From Rhizobium acidisoli (GTDB lineage: Bacteria > Pseudomonadota > Alphaproteobacteria > Rhizobiales > Rhizobiaceae): a DNA stretch of 64,000 nt. Positions 44,917-54,918 of this stretch are shown one piece after another; the first letter of the stretch is position 1; each line of letters opens with the position of its first letter. The notes under the pieces were generated by a model. It saw only the letters and a program-made list of their open reading frames with translations, was not told where the DNA came from and searched no databases. The stretch lies in contig NZ_CP034998.1 of NCBI RefSeq assembly GCF_002531755.2, forward strand, positions 868,001 through 932,000. The letters are read 5' to 3'. Position numbers and translations under genes: made by a program.

Positions 44917-45807
44917 ATGGATCTCAGTCTTACCCGCCGCATGCTGATCGGCTCGGCGCTTTGCCTGCCTGTTTTGGGCCTGTCCGCCAATGCCGAGGAC
45001 AAGGCCGGGGAGGACGACGACAACATCCAGAAGCGTCTTGCGGCGCTGGAAAAACGCACCGGCGGCCGTTTCGGCGTCTCGGTGCTCGACACTGACACCA
45101 GCATTTCCTTCAACTATCGCGGCAGCGAGGCCTTTCCGATGTGCAGCACCTTCAAGGCGCTGGCCGCCGGCTTCGTGCTTGCCCGCGCCGACAGGGGCGA
45201 GGAGAGCCTCGACCGGCGGGTGACCTACGGCAAGGACAAGCTGGTCGACTATTCGCCGCTCAGCGAAAAACACGCGGATGCCGATGGCATGACCATCGCC
45301 GAGCTTTGCGAGGCGGCGGTGACGGTCAGCGACAACACGGCCGGCAACCTGCTGCTCGAAAGTTTTGGCGGCCCGGCGGGGCTGACCGACTGGCTGCGCT
45401 CGATCGGCGACGGCACCACCCGCCTCGACCGCACCGAACCGACACTGAACGAGGGCAGGAAGGACGATCCGCGCGACACGACCACGCCGGATGCGATGCT
45501 CGACACGCTCGGCAACCTGACGCTCGGCTCGATCCTCACCGAAGCCTCCGCAGACAGGCTGGTCGCCTGGCTGGTGGCCAGTACCACCGGCAGCGAGCGG
45601 CTGCGAGCCGGCCTGCCGGCGGGGTGGAAAGTCGGCGACAAGACCGGCACCGGCCCGAACGGCTCCCTCGGCGACATCGCCGTCATCTGGCCCCCCAACC
45701 GCGGCCCAATCGTCGCCGCCGTCTACATCGCCGAGGCGACCGCGCCGGTGAAGGAGCTTAACCCAGTCTTTGCCGAGGTTGGGCGGATGATTGTCGAGAT
45801 GGTGTGA
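44917..45807 (+). CDS. Class A beta-lactamase
   Basis: 296 residues. The N-terminus has a twin-arginine-like signal (SLTRRMLIGSALCLPVLGLS). Catalytic motifs are complete: STFK at 77-80 (Ser nucleophile), SDN at 138-140, the omega-loop Glu in RTEPTLNE (about 174) and KTG at 242-244. Cys76 precedes the catalytic Ser, as in CTX-M-like and KPC-like enzymes, but the position after KTGT is Gly, so the carbapenemase-type disulfide is absent. Periplasmic hydrolysis of penicillins or cephalosporins. No AmpR/LysR regulator is adjacent. Confidence 0.92.
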   Translation: MDLSLTRRMLIGSALCLPVLGLSANAEDKAGEDDDNIQKRLAALEKRTGGRFGVSVLDTDTSISFNYRGSEAFPMCSTFKALAAGFVLARADRGEESLDRRVTYGKDKLVDYSPLSEKHADADGMTIAELCEAAVTVSDNTAGNLLLESFGGPAGLTDWLRSIGDGTTRLDRTEPTLNEGRKDDPRDTTTPDAMLDTLGNLTLGSILTEASADRLVAWLVASTTGSERLRAGLPAGWKVGDKTGTGPNGSLGDIAVIWPPNRGPIVAAVYIAEATAPVKELNPVFAEVGRMIVEMV

Positions 45808-45920
45808 ATCGAGGAGGCGCGAGGGCCGGATCGGTTCCCACGGGAAAACCCCTGGCCGGTTGCATACGGATCGGGAATTGCTCTAGGCGTCTCGGCTCCT
45901 GCCGCATAGCTTTCCCCACT

Positions 45921-46250
45921 CTCCGTCATACTCGGGCTTGACCCGAGTATCCACGCCGCAAGCACTTTGCTTGAATTTGTTCGACGGTGGTCGCCTGATC
46001 AGTCCAACAAAACGAAGCGCTTGCGGCCATGGGTCCTCGGGTCAAGCCCGAGGACGACGGAGGGTGGGGGAGCGTATGGGCAAGAGGCGAGATCGCCTGG
46101 AGGAATCCAGCAAAATGCCTCAACGATTTCGCGTTGGGATCGCGTAAAAAATAGGCGGCAACGCCAACAAAATCACCGCTCGCTTACGGTCCTTGCCACA
46201 TAGGCTCCCCCACCTTCTGTCGTCCTCGGGCTTGACCCGAAGGCCCACAG
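45921..46250. repeat. Three tcctcggg-type hairpins
   Basis: Arms at 45921-45953, 46028-46060 (opposite orientation) and 46214-46250 repeat the CTCGGGcttgaCCCGAG hairpin of 112-222. They fill the 477-bp gap between the convergent beta-lactamase and gcd genes; no gene is visible there. Confidence 0.6.
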
Positions 46251-46284
46251 CCAAAAGCACTGCGTTGAGACGCCAGCCCCTCCA

Positions 46285-48624
46285 TCACGGCAGCGTATAA
46301 GCAATCACATAATCGCCAGGCTTGGTCCCGACCGAGCCGTGGCCGCCGGCGACCATGACGACATATTGTTTGTTGTCGCTTGTCGTATAGGTCATCGGCG
46401 TCGCCTGGCCGCCGGCCGGAAGCCGGGCTTCCCAGAGTTCTTGCCCGTTCGTCACGTCGTAGGCGCGCAGGTAGTTGTCGACCGCAGCACCGAGGAAGGC
46501 GACGCCGCCCTTGGTCAGCATCGGGCCGCCGATGCCGGGCACGCCGACCTTGAAGGGTAGGGGCAGCGGGGTCATGTCGTGCACGGTGCCGTTCTTGTGC
46601 ATGTAGGCGATCTTGCCGGTGCGCAGATCGACGCCGGCGACATAGCCCCATGGCGGCGCCTGGCAGGGGATTTTCAAGAGCCCGAGGAAGGGCCCCATGA
46701 AGACGCCGTAGGGCGCGCCGTCATTGCGGTTGAGCCCTTGTTCGCTGCCCTTTTCGTCCTGGCCTCGCGGCGGAATGTCGGCGGCCGGCACCAGGCGCGA
46801 GGTGAAGGCGAGGTAGGTCGGCATGCCGAACATGATCTGCCGCTCCGGGTCCACTGCCACCGAGCCCCAGTTGAAGGTGCCGAAATTGCCGGGATAGACG
46901 ATCGTGCCTCCAAGCGATGGCGGCGTGTAGCGGCTTTCGTAGCGGTACCGGTGGAAATCGATGCGGCAGGCGAGTTGGTCGAACAGCGATACGCCCCACA
47001 TGTCCTTTTCCTTCAGCGGCTCCGGCGAGAAGGTGAGGTCGGAGGTCGGCTGCGTCGGCGCGGTGTGATCGCCTGAAACCGCGCCGCCGGGCGCTGCGAT
47101 TTCCTTGACCGGGATGATCGGCTCGCCGCTGCGCCGATCGAGCACGTAGAGATCGCCCTGCTTGGTCGGGCCGACGAGGGCGGGAACGACGGTGCCATCA
47201 GGCTTGGTCAGATCGATCAGCGCCGGCTGGGCCGGCACATCCATGTCCCAGAGATCGTGATGCACAGTCTGGCGCACCCAGCGCAACTGGCCGCTGGCGA
47301 TATCCAGCGCGACGATGGAGGAGGAGAATTTCTCGACATTGTCGCTGCGGTTGATGCCGAGCTGGTCGGGCACCTGGTTGCCGAGCGGGATGTAGACCAT
47401 GCCGAGCGCCTCATCGACGCTGAAGACCGACCAGCTGTTCGGCGAGTTGGTCGTATAGGTTTGGCCTGCGGGAAGCGGCGTTGTCACGTCGGGATTGCCG
47501 GAATCCCAGTTCCAGATCAGCGCGCCGGTCTTGATGTCGAAGGCGCGGATGACGCCGGATTGCTCCTCAGTGGAATAATTGTCGTTCACCGCCCCGCCGA
47601 CGATGATCTTGCCCGCCACCGCGACCGGCGGCGAGGTGGAGTAATAATAGCCGGCCGGATTGTAGCGCATTCCGGTTTCCAGATGCAGCACGCCCTGATC
47701 GGCAAAACCGGTGCAGACCTTGCCGTCCGCCGCGTCGAGCGCGATCAGCCGGGCGTCGGAGGTCGGCAGGTAGACGCGCTCGGCGCAGGGCTGGCCGGCG
47801 GCGACATCGGGATCGGCATAATAGGTGACGCCGCGGCAGGTCTGGTGCTGCCGGTCCGGGTTCATGCCGGAGTTGGCGTCATATTTCCATTTCTCCTTGC
47901 CGGTCTTGGCGTCGAGCGCGATCGCCCAGTTGTGCGGCGTGCAGAGGTAGAGCGTGTCCTTCACCTTGAGCGGCGTCACCTGATAGGTCGTCTCGCCGAC
48001 ATCATCCGGCCGCTTGATGTCGCCGGTCTGGTATCGCCACGCCTCCTTGAGGCTGGATACATTCGCGGTCGTGATCTGGTCGAGCGGCGAATAACGCTGG
48101 CCGAACGGCGTGCGGCCATATTGGTGCCATTCGCCATCCGGCACGTTGCCGCCGAAGGCGGGGTTGGCGGCGACCGCATCCTTCGGCAGTTCGCCGGCAA
48201 GATCGTGCGGATCCGTCGTCATCGAATAGAGCGCGACGACGACGGCGAGAATGACGGGCACTGCGAGCGGCCAGGGATTGGCGCCGTAGGTGATGCCCGT
48301 CGGGCTGCGAAAGCCGAGCGGCCGGCGGATCCACGGCGTCAGCAGCCAGAGCCCGAGCAGGATGATCATGCCGCCGCGCGGGCCGAGCTGCCACCAATCG
48401 AAACCCACCTCCCAAATCGCCCAGGCGAGTGCTGCGACGACGAGCACCGCATAGACCCAGAGCGCCACCGCCTTGCGCATCAGAAGCAGCCCGGCGGTGA
48501 TCAGGAACATCAGCCCGGCGAACAGGTAGAAAATACTGCCGCCGAGTGTGACGAGCCAGAGCCCGCCGCCACCGAGCGTAAGCCCGATGATGATGAAGAG
48601 GATGGAGGTGACGACGATCGCCAT
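46285..48624 (-). CDS. gcd: Membrane-bound PQQ-dependent glucose dehydrogenase family
   Basis: 779 residues. Five N-terminal membrane helices (about 1-145) anchor an eight-bladed propeller with PQQ/W-motif repeats (WPLAVPVILAVVVALYSMTTDPHDLAGELPKD marks the end of the anchor; GEWHQYGRTPFGQRYSPLDQITTANVSSLKEAWRYQTGD opens the propeller). Blade repeats such as GDLYVLDRRSGEPIIPVKEI and FNWGSVAVDPERQIMFGMP are typical of the glucose/quinate/shikimate group. It oxidises aldoses at the periplasmic face to acids with ubiquinone as acceptor and can solubilise phosphate. Quinate or shikimate dehydrogenase is the main alternative. Confidence 0.9.
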   Translation of the reverse strand: MAIVVTSILFIIIGLTLGGGGLWLVTLGGSIFYLFAGLMFLITAGLLLMRKAVALWVYAVLVVAALAWAIWEVGFDWWQLGPRGGMIILLGLWLLTPWIRRPLGFRSPTGITYGANPWPLAVPVILAVVVALYSMTTDPHDLAGELPKDAVAANPAFGGNVPDGEWHQYGRTPFGQRYSPLDQITTANVSSLKEAWRYQTGDIKRPDDVGETTYQVTPLKVKDTLYLCTPHNWAIALDAKTGKEKWKYDANSGMNPDRQHQTCRGVTYYADPDVAAGQPCAERVYLPTSDARLIALDAADGKVCTGFADQGVLHLETGMRYNPAGYYYSTSPPVAVAGKIIVGGAVNDNYSTEEQSGVIRAFDIKTGALIWNWDSGNPDVTTPLPAGQTYTTNSPNSWSVFSVDEALGMVYIPLGNQVPDQLGINRSDNVEKFSSSIVALDIASGQLRWVRQTVHHDLWDMDVPAQPALIDLTKPDGTVVPALVGPTKQGDLYVLDRRSGEPIIPVKEIAAPGGAVSGDHTAPTQPTSDLTFSPEPLKEKDMWGVSLFDQLACRIDFHRYRYESRYTPPSLGGTIVYPGNFGTFNWGSVAVDPERQIMFGMPTYLAFTSRLVPAADIPPRGQDEKGSEQGLNRNDGAPYGVFMGPFLGLLKIPCQAPPWGYVAGVDLRTGKIAYMHKNGTVHDMTPLPLPFKVGVPGIGGPMLTKGGVAFLGAAVDNYLRAYDVTNGQELWEARLPAGGQATPMTYTTSDNKQYVVMVAGGHGSVGTKPGDYVIAYTLP

Positions 48625-48765
48625 ATGGCTGTCTCCCGCTTGATTTAGCCGGATGAAGATGCGGCGGAAAAGCCCCGCCGATCAGCCAGATAGCGCGAAG
48701 GAGATGCCTTTCAACGGCCGCATTTGCCGCAGGCAGACGTCACGGTACGGTTGTAGTGAAGCCGC

Positions 48766-50268
48766 TCACGTCCCGCAGAAGGTCGCGAGCACTCGCTCGC
48801 TCGGCTTCGGCGGCTCCAGATAAGCGGCAAAGCCGGGCTGGTCGTCATAGGGTTTCGCCAGCACCGTCAGCAGCGCCTCGAACAGCGAGAAATCGCCGTT
48901 CTCGACCGCCGCCTCGATCGCCTGCTCAACCCGATGATTGCGCGGGATAAAGGCCGGATTGACGCGGCGCATGGCCGTGGCGCGCTCAATGGCGGTTTGC
49001 GGATCACGCGACAATCTCTCGCGCCATTGCGCAAGCCAGGGCCCAGAGGCCTCCGGCTCCCGGAAACTTGCGGCAAAAGCAGGCTCTGCGGCGGCATCGC
49101 CGGCAAGATCCGACAGCCGCCGGAAGGTCAGGGTGAAATCGGCGCCCTGCGCCTGCATCAGCGACAGCAGCGCCTGCACCAGCTCGAGATTGCTGTCCTC
49201 TTCGCCGGCAAGGCCGATTTTTCCCCGCATGCCGGCCAGCCAATGCGCCTGGAAGCGTTCGCCATAGGCCCGGATCACCGCATTCGCCTTGTCGACGGCG
49301 CCGTCCGGTTCTTCGTCGATCAGCGGCAGCAGCGTTTCGCCGAGCCTTGCCAGGTTCCATTGGCCGATGCCGGGCTGGTTGGCATAGGCATAACGGCCGT
49401 GCTGGTCGATCGACGAGAACACCGTCGCCGGATCGTAGTTGTCCATGAAGGCGCAGGGGCCGAAATCGATCGTCTCGCCGGAGACCGTCATATTGTCGGT
49501 GTTCATCACCCCATGGATGAAGCCGACATGCAGCCAGCGGGCAATCAGCGCCGCCTGCCGCTCGGAGACGGCCGAAAACAGTGAAAGATATGGATTGTCA
49601 GCGTCTTTCAGCGCGGGATAGTGCCGGTCGATCACATAATCGGCGAGCGCTCGCACACCCTCGGTATCACCCCTTGCCGCAAAGAACTGGAAGGTGCCGA
49701 CCCGGATATGGCTGGCCGCGACGCGGGTGAAGACCGCGCCCGGCAGCACCTCTTCGCGATAAACAGGCTCGCCCGTCGTCACTGCCGCAAGCGCCCGTGT
49801 GGCTGGAATGCCGAGCGCAAACATCGCTTCGCTGATGATATATTCCCGCAATACCGGCCCGATTGCGGCCCGCCCGTCGCCGCGGCGCGAAAAAGGCGTA
49901 GGGCCCGCGCCCTTCAGCTGGATGTCGTAGCGCCTGCCGCTGCGGTCGACCACTTCGCCGAGCAGGATCGCCCGGCCGTCGCCGAGCTGCGGTGAGAAGC
50001 CGCCGAACTGATGGCCGGCATAGGCCATCGCCAGCGGTTCGGCGCCATCGGGAACGAGGTTGCCGGAAAAGATCGCCGCACCATCGCGGCGCAGTGCCTC
50101 GACATCGAGCCCGAGTTCGGCCGCCAGCGGCTCGTTGAGCTTGATCAGCCAGGGTTCCGCCACCGCGGTCGGCGCCTGAGCCGCAAAGAAGCGGGCGGGC
50201 AAGCCGGCATAGCTGTTGTCGAACGGAAAGGCCGCGCCGGCCCGGTTTTTCTGCAGTGTGGAGGTCAT
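48766..50268 (-). CDS. selO: Protein adenylyltransferase SelO (YdiU/UPF0061)
   Basis: 500 residues, normal for SelO. Pseudokinase-fold features: AMAYAGHQFGGFSPQLGDGRAILLGEV, LKGAGPTPFSRRGDGRAAIGPVLREYIISEAM, and FIHGVMNTDNMTVSGETIDFGPCAFMD, with the metal-binding Asn/Asp. SelO transfers AMP to Ser/Thr/Tyr of target proteins and is linked to redox stress. The C-terminus ends FCGT, keeping the Cys that replaces selenocysteine. Confidence 0.95.
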   Translation of the reverse strand: MTSTLQKNRAGAAFPFDNSYAGLPARFFAAQAPTAVAEPWLIKLNEPLAAELGLDVEALRRDGAAIFSGNLVPDGAEPLAMAYAGHQFGGFSPQLGDGRAILLGEVVDRSGRRYDIQLKGAGPTPFSRRGDGRAAIGPVLREYIISEAMFALGIPATRALAAVTTGEPVYREEVLPGAVFTRVAASHIRVGTFQFFAARGDTEGVRALADYVIDRHYPALKDADNPYLSLFSAVSERQAALIARWLHVGFIHGVMNTDNMTVSGETIDFGPCAFMDNYDPATVFSSIDQHGRYAYANQPGIGQWNLARLGETLLPLIDEEPDGAVDKANAVIRAYGERFQAHWLAGMRGKIGLAGEEDSNLELVQALLSLMQAQGADFTLTFRRLSDLAGDAAAEPAFAASFREPEASGPWLAQWRERLSRDPQTAIERATAMRRVNPAFIPRNHRVEQAIEAAVENGDFSLFEALLTVLAKPYDDQPGFAAYLEPPKPSERVLATFCGT

Positions 50269-50528
50269 GCTTCATAGGTAGGGCCGGGGTGGCTGCGGCG
50301 CAAGCCGGTTCGGATGAAGAGCCAGAAACCCTTCACGAAGAACAGGCCGATGCAAGGAATCGTGATCTGCCTTTACCTCTCGGCAAAGCAGCTTTGCCAT
50401 AAAGGACATAGCGCCGCCATGATCGCGGGCGTATAGAAAATCGTCTCCCCTTGGCGTTACGCCATGTCATCCCCCGCGGCCCTGCAGCCTCGTGTGCTCC
50501 GCCGCGCCACCGTGAGTGATCCCGGACG

Positions 50529-51971
50529 ATGTCGGATCAGATTTACCAGGCGCCGATGGTTCGGCGCGCCGCGCCCAATTTCCGGGTGATCGCGATGATC
50601 GTCGCGAGTGCGATGCTGATGGAAAACATCGACGCAACCGTGCTGGCGACCGCGCTGCCCACCATGGCGCGCGATTTTAACGTCAGCGCCCCGGCCATGT
50701 CGATCGCGCTGACCTCTTATCTCCTCAGTCTGGCAATCTTCATTCCGGCGAGCGGCCGGATGGCCGACAGTTTCGGCTCCCGCACCGTCTTCCGCTCGGC
50801 GATTGCAGTCTTCGTCGTCGGCTCGATCCTCTGTGCGCTGGCGCCGACCCTGTCATTTCTGGTGCTGGCGCGGCTGCTTCAGGGCATAGGCGGGGCGATG
50901 ATGATGCCGGTCGGGCGCCTGGTGCTGATGCGCAGCGTCGCCCGCAAGGATATGGTCAGCGCCATGTCCTGGCTGCTGGTGCCGGCGCTGATCGGCCCGA
51001 TCGTCGGCCCGCCGCTCGGCGGCTTCTTCGTCACCTATCTCGACTGGCGCTGGATCTTTTACATCAACGTGCCGGTCGGCATCATCGGCATGATCTTCGT
51101 CTCGATCTATATCGACGAGGTCAAGGGCAAGGCGAGCGGTCCCTTCGATACGATCGGCTTCATTCTTTCCGGCCTCTCGCTCGGCTCGCTGCTTTTCGGC
51201 TTCGAAATGTCGAGCCATGAAGGCGAGGGCGCCTTCTCGATCTTCCTGATCGCTGTCGGCCTCATCTTCGGCATCGGCTATCTCAGGCATGCCCGCAGGC
51301 ATCCGTCGCCGATCATGGATTTTTCGCTGATGAAGGTGCCGAGTTTCGGCACCTCGGTGATCGCCGGTTCGCTGACCCGCATCACCCAGGGCGCGCAGCC
51401 CTTCCTGCTGCCGCTGCTCTTCCAGATCGGCTTCGGCCTGTCGGCGGTTGCAGCCGGCCAGATCGTCATTGCCACGGCACTTGGCGCGCTCGCCATGAAG
51501 CCGATGGCGAAGTTCGTCTTCTGCCGGCTGGGTTTCCGTCGAAGCCTGGTCCTCAACGGCATCTTCGGCACCGTCGGTTATGGCCTCTGCGCCGCCTTCC
51601 GGCCGGACTGGCCGATGCCGCTGATCTTCATCGTCCTGATACTCAGCGCCTTCTTCCTGTCCTTCCAGTTCACCGCCTATAACACCATTGCCTATGACGA
51701 GATCGACAAAGAACGGATGAGCTCGGCCACCAGCTTCTACACCACCTTCCAGCAGCTCATGCTGTCGCTCGGCATCTGCATCGGCGCCTTGGCGCTGCAC
51801 GGCTCGATGGCTTTCAACAATGTCGAAACGCCGTCGCTTGGCGATTTCTCCATAGCCTTCATTGTCGTCACCATCATCTCGATCACCGCCACCATCTGGA
51901 ACCTGCGCTTCTCCAAGACCGCCGGCGAGGAGATCAGCGGCTACAAGGCCAAACAGACGACAAGGCACTGA
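50529..51971 (+). CDS. DHA2 family MFS transporter
   Basis: 480 residues, about 14 helices. LMENIDATVLATALPTMARDFNVSAPAMSIALTSYLLSLAIFIPASGRMADSFGSR is the DHA2 helix 1 to loop 2 start; PALIGPIVGPPLGGFFVTY is motif C. A drug/proton antiporter of the inner membrane. No adaptor or regulator beside it, unlike the pair at 19-22 kb. The upstream 260 bp (50269-50528) shows no repeat or small gene. Confidence 0.9.
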   Translation: MSDQIYQAPMVRRAAPNFRVIAMIVASAMLMENIDATVLATALPTMARDFNVSAPAMSIALTSYLLSLAIFIPASGRMADSFGSRTVFRSAIAVFVVGSILCALAPTLSFLVLARLLQGIGGAMMMPVGRLVLMRSVARKDMVSAMSWLLVPALIGPIVGPPLGGFFVTYLDWRWIFYINVPVGIIGMIFVSIYIDEVKGKASGPFDTIGFILSGLSLGSLLFGFEMSSHEGEGAFSIFLIAVGLIFGIGYLRHARRHPSPIMDFSLMKVPSFGTSVIAGSLTRITQGAQPFLLPLLFQIGFGLSAVAAGQIVIATALGALAMKPMAKFVFCRLGFRRSLVLNGIFGTVGYGLCAAFRPDWPMPLIFIVLILSAFFLSFQFTAYNTIAYDEIDKERMSSATSFYTTFQQLMLSLGICIGALALHGSMAFNNVETPSLGDFSIAFIVVTIISITATIWNLRFSKTAGEEISGYKAKQTTRH

Positions 51972-52030
51972 CGATCTATAAAAACAAAGGCTTGAGATCC
52001 CTCGCTTGAATCAAATTCTGCGTTGGACTC

Positions 52031-52548
52031 TCAGCCTTCCATCGCGGCCGCCATGTCCGCGAGCTTGCGCACGGTGTTGAGATTGCGCGAGGTGCCGGAC
52101 TTCAGCGCCGGTAGCTTCAGCTTCGAGCGGCCGGACCCCTTGGGATAAGCACATAGATTTCGCGGGCGGCGAGCTTCGCCTCCTCGCCATCGGGCGCCAC
52201 CATTTTATCGAGCGCATCGCCGGGCGGCTTTTCGGGCAGGAAATAGACGAGCAGGAAATTCGGCTTGGCATCGGGAAAGGGCGCGTCGGCGGCAATCGCG
52301 TCGAGCGCCTTGCGGGTCCGCACCATCACGCCCGGCCGCTTGCCCATCTTCTGTCCAAGCGCCGCGTCGAGCTTTTCCTCCACGGCCGTTTCGGATGCAT
52401 CCGAGCGGAAAAGTACGTTGCCGCTCTGGATGTAGGTTTTCACATCCGCGAAGCCGAGGCCTTCGCAGATGGTCTTGAGTTCGGCCATCGGCAGGGCGCC
52501 GGTGCCGCCGACGTTCACGGCACGCAGGAGGGCGATGTAGACTGCCAT
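52031..52548 (-). pseudogene. DUF1697 gene with a one-base frameshift
   Basis: From ATG 52548, behind AGGGAGAAACA, the frame encodes MAVYIALLRAVNVGGTGALPMAEL and continues with DUF1697 homology to EIYVL, then reads IPRGPAARS and stops at 52117. The expected end (YPKGSGRSKLKLPALKSG, then ...NTVRKLADMAAAMEG) is intact in another frame and stops at 52031. Losing one base in the Leu codon before TATCCC (about 52148-52150) explains it. The family is usually about 175-180 residues, so only the last 35 or so are displaced. Could also be a sequencing error. Confidence 0.8.
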
Positions 52549-52578
52549 TTGTTTCTCCCTCGCTGTTGTGCCGTGTAA

Positions 52579-52784
52579 GCCCCCCTCTGCCCTGCCGGGC
52601 CCGGGGCGAGCCACGGGTCTCGCCCGTCCTTCGGACCCCCCACAGGTGCGGAGATTGGCTGGGCTCACTGGCTTCCCCAAACAATTGACGTCATAGCTCT
52701 GCGAAACGCTAGACGGACGCGAAGGTCTGGCCACTTGCGATCTCCCCACCCGTGGGGGAGATGCCCGGCAGGGCAGAGGGGGGC
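52579..52784. mobile_element. MITE-like element, second copy
   Basis: Left end starts GCCCCCCTCTGCCCTGCCGGGC; the right end finishes GCCCGGCAGGGCAGAGGGGGGC. Same ends and interior (GTTTGGGGAAGCC on the minus strand) as 23443-23612, in opposite orientation. About 35 extra bases interrupt the left arm after CTGCCGGGC. No ORF inside. Confidence 0.6.
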
Positions 52785-52809
52785 GACCACGGCACACCCC
52801 TCAAAGATT

Positions 52810-54918
52810 TCACATCTTCCCCGCTACCTTGATCGCAAACGCATACTCGAACGCAATCTCTTCCAGCCGCTGGAAGCGGCCGGACGCGCCGCCATGGCCC
52901 GCGTCCATATTGGTCTTGAGCAGGATCGGCGCTGCGCCGGTCGTCTGGTCGCGCAGCTTCGCCACCCATTTGGCCGGCTCCCAATAGGTGACGCGCGGGT
53001 CGGTCAGGCCGCCGAGCGCCAGAATCGGCGGGTAGGCCTTGGCGCCGACATTGTCATAGGGCGAGTAGGCGGCGATCTGCTCGTATTCTTCCCGGCTGTC
53101 GATCGGGTTGCCCCATTCCGGCCATTCCGGCGGGGTCAGCGGCAGCGTGTCGTCGAGCATGGTGTTGAGCACGTCGACGAAGGGGACGGCGGCGATGAGG
53201 CCGGCGAATTTTTCCGGCGCCATATTGGCAACCGCGCCCATCAGCATGCCGCCGGCCGAGCCGCCTTCGGCGATGATCTTCGCGTAAGAGGTGAACTTCT
53301 GTTGATTCAGATAATCGGCAGCAGCGACGAAGTCCTTGAAGGTATTCGTCTTCTTGTTCATCTTGCCGTCTTCGTACCAGGAAAATCCCTTGTCCTTGCC
53401 GCCGCGGATATGGGCGATGGCATAGACGAAGCCGCGATCGGCAAGCGACAGGCAATTGGTGTTGAAGCCGGCCGGAATGGTGATGCCGTAGGCGCCGTAG
53501 CCATAGAGCAGGCAGGGTGCGGTGCCGTCGAGCGGCGTGTCCTTGCGATAGAGCAGGGTGACCGGCACCGTCTCGCCGTCCCACGCCGGCGCGAAGACGC
53601 GGCGGGTGATGTAGTCGTCGGGATTGTGGCCCGACGGCACTTCCTGCGTCTTGAGCAGCGTGCGCTCGCGCGTCACCATATTGTAATCGTAGAGCTGCGA
53701 CGGCGTCGTCATCGACGAATAGGAAAAGCGGATGACATCGGTGTCGTATTCCGCCGCACCCGAAAGCCCCAGCGAATAGGCTTCCTCGGCAAAGGCGATC
53801 GCATGTTCCTCGCCGGTCGCCCGATCGCGGATCATGATCTGCGGCAGCCCGTCCTTGCGCTCCAGCCAGAGGAGATGGCGGGCATAGGCCATGTGGCTGA
53901 TGATCAGCGTACCGGGCTTGTGGGCGACAACTTCGCGCCAGTTTTCCTTGCCCGGATTGTCGACGGGCGCTTCCATGATCTTGAAATCCTTGGCGCCGCC
54001 GTCATTGGTGAGGATATAGAAGATGTCGCCGCCCTCGGTCAGCGAATATTCGATGCCTTCTTCGCGCGCCGCCACCAGCTTCGGCTCGGCTGTCAGATCC
54101 TTGGTCGACAGCAGCCGGTATTCGCTGGTTTCGTGATCATGAATGTCGATATAGATGACATCGTCGAGCAGCGAGCCGCCGACGCCCATGAAGAAGCCGG
54201 CATCGGCTTCCTCGTAGACCAGCCGGTCTTCCGATTGCGGCCGGCCGACAATATGGTGGAACACCTTCGAGGGCCGGTGGTTCTCGTCGAGTGCGGAATA
54301 GAAGAAGCTCTTGCCGTCGGGCGCCCAGACGCCGCCGCCGCCGGTATTCTCGATCCGGTCTTCGAGGTCTTGCCCGGTCGCGAGGTCGCGGACTTTCAGC
54401 GTGAAGAATTCCGAGCCCTTATCGTCATAGCCCCAGATGCCGTGGCTATGATCGGTCGTATGGTCGAGACCGGCGAGGCGGAAATAGGCCTTACCCGATG
54501 CCTCCTTGTCGCCGTCGAGCAGCACCGTGCGGATCGTCTCGTCGGCGACGTCGCCGTCGCGGGCGATGCGGAAATAGCGCGGCTGTTCGCCGCCGGTCAC
54601 GTAGGAGGTGCCGTAGGCATAGGCGCCGTCTTTCACCGGCACCGAGCTGTCGTCTTCCTTGATGCGGCCGCGCATTTCGGAAAACAGCAGCTTCTGCAGC
54701 GGCTTGGTGTCTTCCATCGCCGCGTTCATATAGGTGTTTTCGGCTTCGAGATGCCGGCGGATCTCCGGGTCGAGGATCGAAGGATCCTTGAACATGGCCT
54801 GCCAGTTATCGGCGCGCAGCCAGGCATAATCGTCCATGCGGGTAATGCCGTGACGCGTATCGGAGACGGGCTTCTTCGGTGCGGCGGGCGGTGTCGGCAG
54901 GCTGTTGAAAACGGACAA
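52810..54918 (-). CDS. S9 family prolyl oligopeptidase / oligopeptidase B-like
   Basis: 702 residues from a TTG at 54918 behind GGAG; no ATG lies between it and the region of homology, which begins NSLPTPPAAPKKPVSDTRHGITRMDDYAWLRA. The N-terminal beta-propeller (about 70-410) precedes the alpha/beta hydrolase domain. Catalytic Ser is in GGSAGGM, Asp in LGGLTDPRVTYWEP, His in DAGHGG. Cytosolic cleavage of short peptides, probably after basic residues (PtrB-like). The Shine-Dalgarno choice is a judgement; the open frame extends to 55062. Confidence 0.88.
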   Translation of the reverse strand: MSVFNSLPTPPAAPKKPVSDTRHGITRMDDYAWLRADNWQAMFKDPSILDPEIRRHLEAENTYMNAAMEDTKPLQKLLFSEMRGRIKEDDSSVPVKDGAYAYGTSYVTGGEQPRYFRIARDGDVADETIRTVLLDGDKEASGKAYFRLAGLDHTTDHSHGIWGYDDKGSEFFTLKVRDLATGQDLEDRIENTGGGGVWAPDGKSFFYSALDENHRPSKVFHHIVGRPQSEDRLVYEEADAGFFMGVGGSLLDDVIYIDIHDHETSEYRLLSTKDLTAEPKLVAAREEGIEYSLTEGGDIFYILTNDGGAKDFKIMEAPVDNPGKENWREVVAHKPGTLIISHMAYARHLLWLERKDGLPQIMIRDRATGEEHAIAFAEEAYSLGLSGAAEYDTDVIRFSYSSMTTPSQLYDYNMVTRERTLLKTQEVPSGHNPDDYITRRVFAPAWDGETVPVTLLYRKDTPLDGTAPCLLYGYGAYGITIPAGFNTNCLSLADRGFVYAIAHIRGGKDKGFSWYEDGKMNKKTNTFKDFVAAADYLNQQKFTSYAKIIAEGGSAGGMLMGAVANMAPEKFAGLIAAVPFVDVLNTMLDDTLPLTPPEWPEWGNPIDSREEYEQIAAYSPYDNVGAKAYPPILALGGLTDPRVTYWEPAKWVAKLRDQTTGAAPILLKTNMDAGHGGASGRFQRLEEIAFEYAFAIKVAGKM

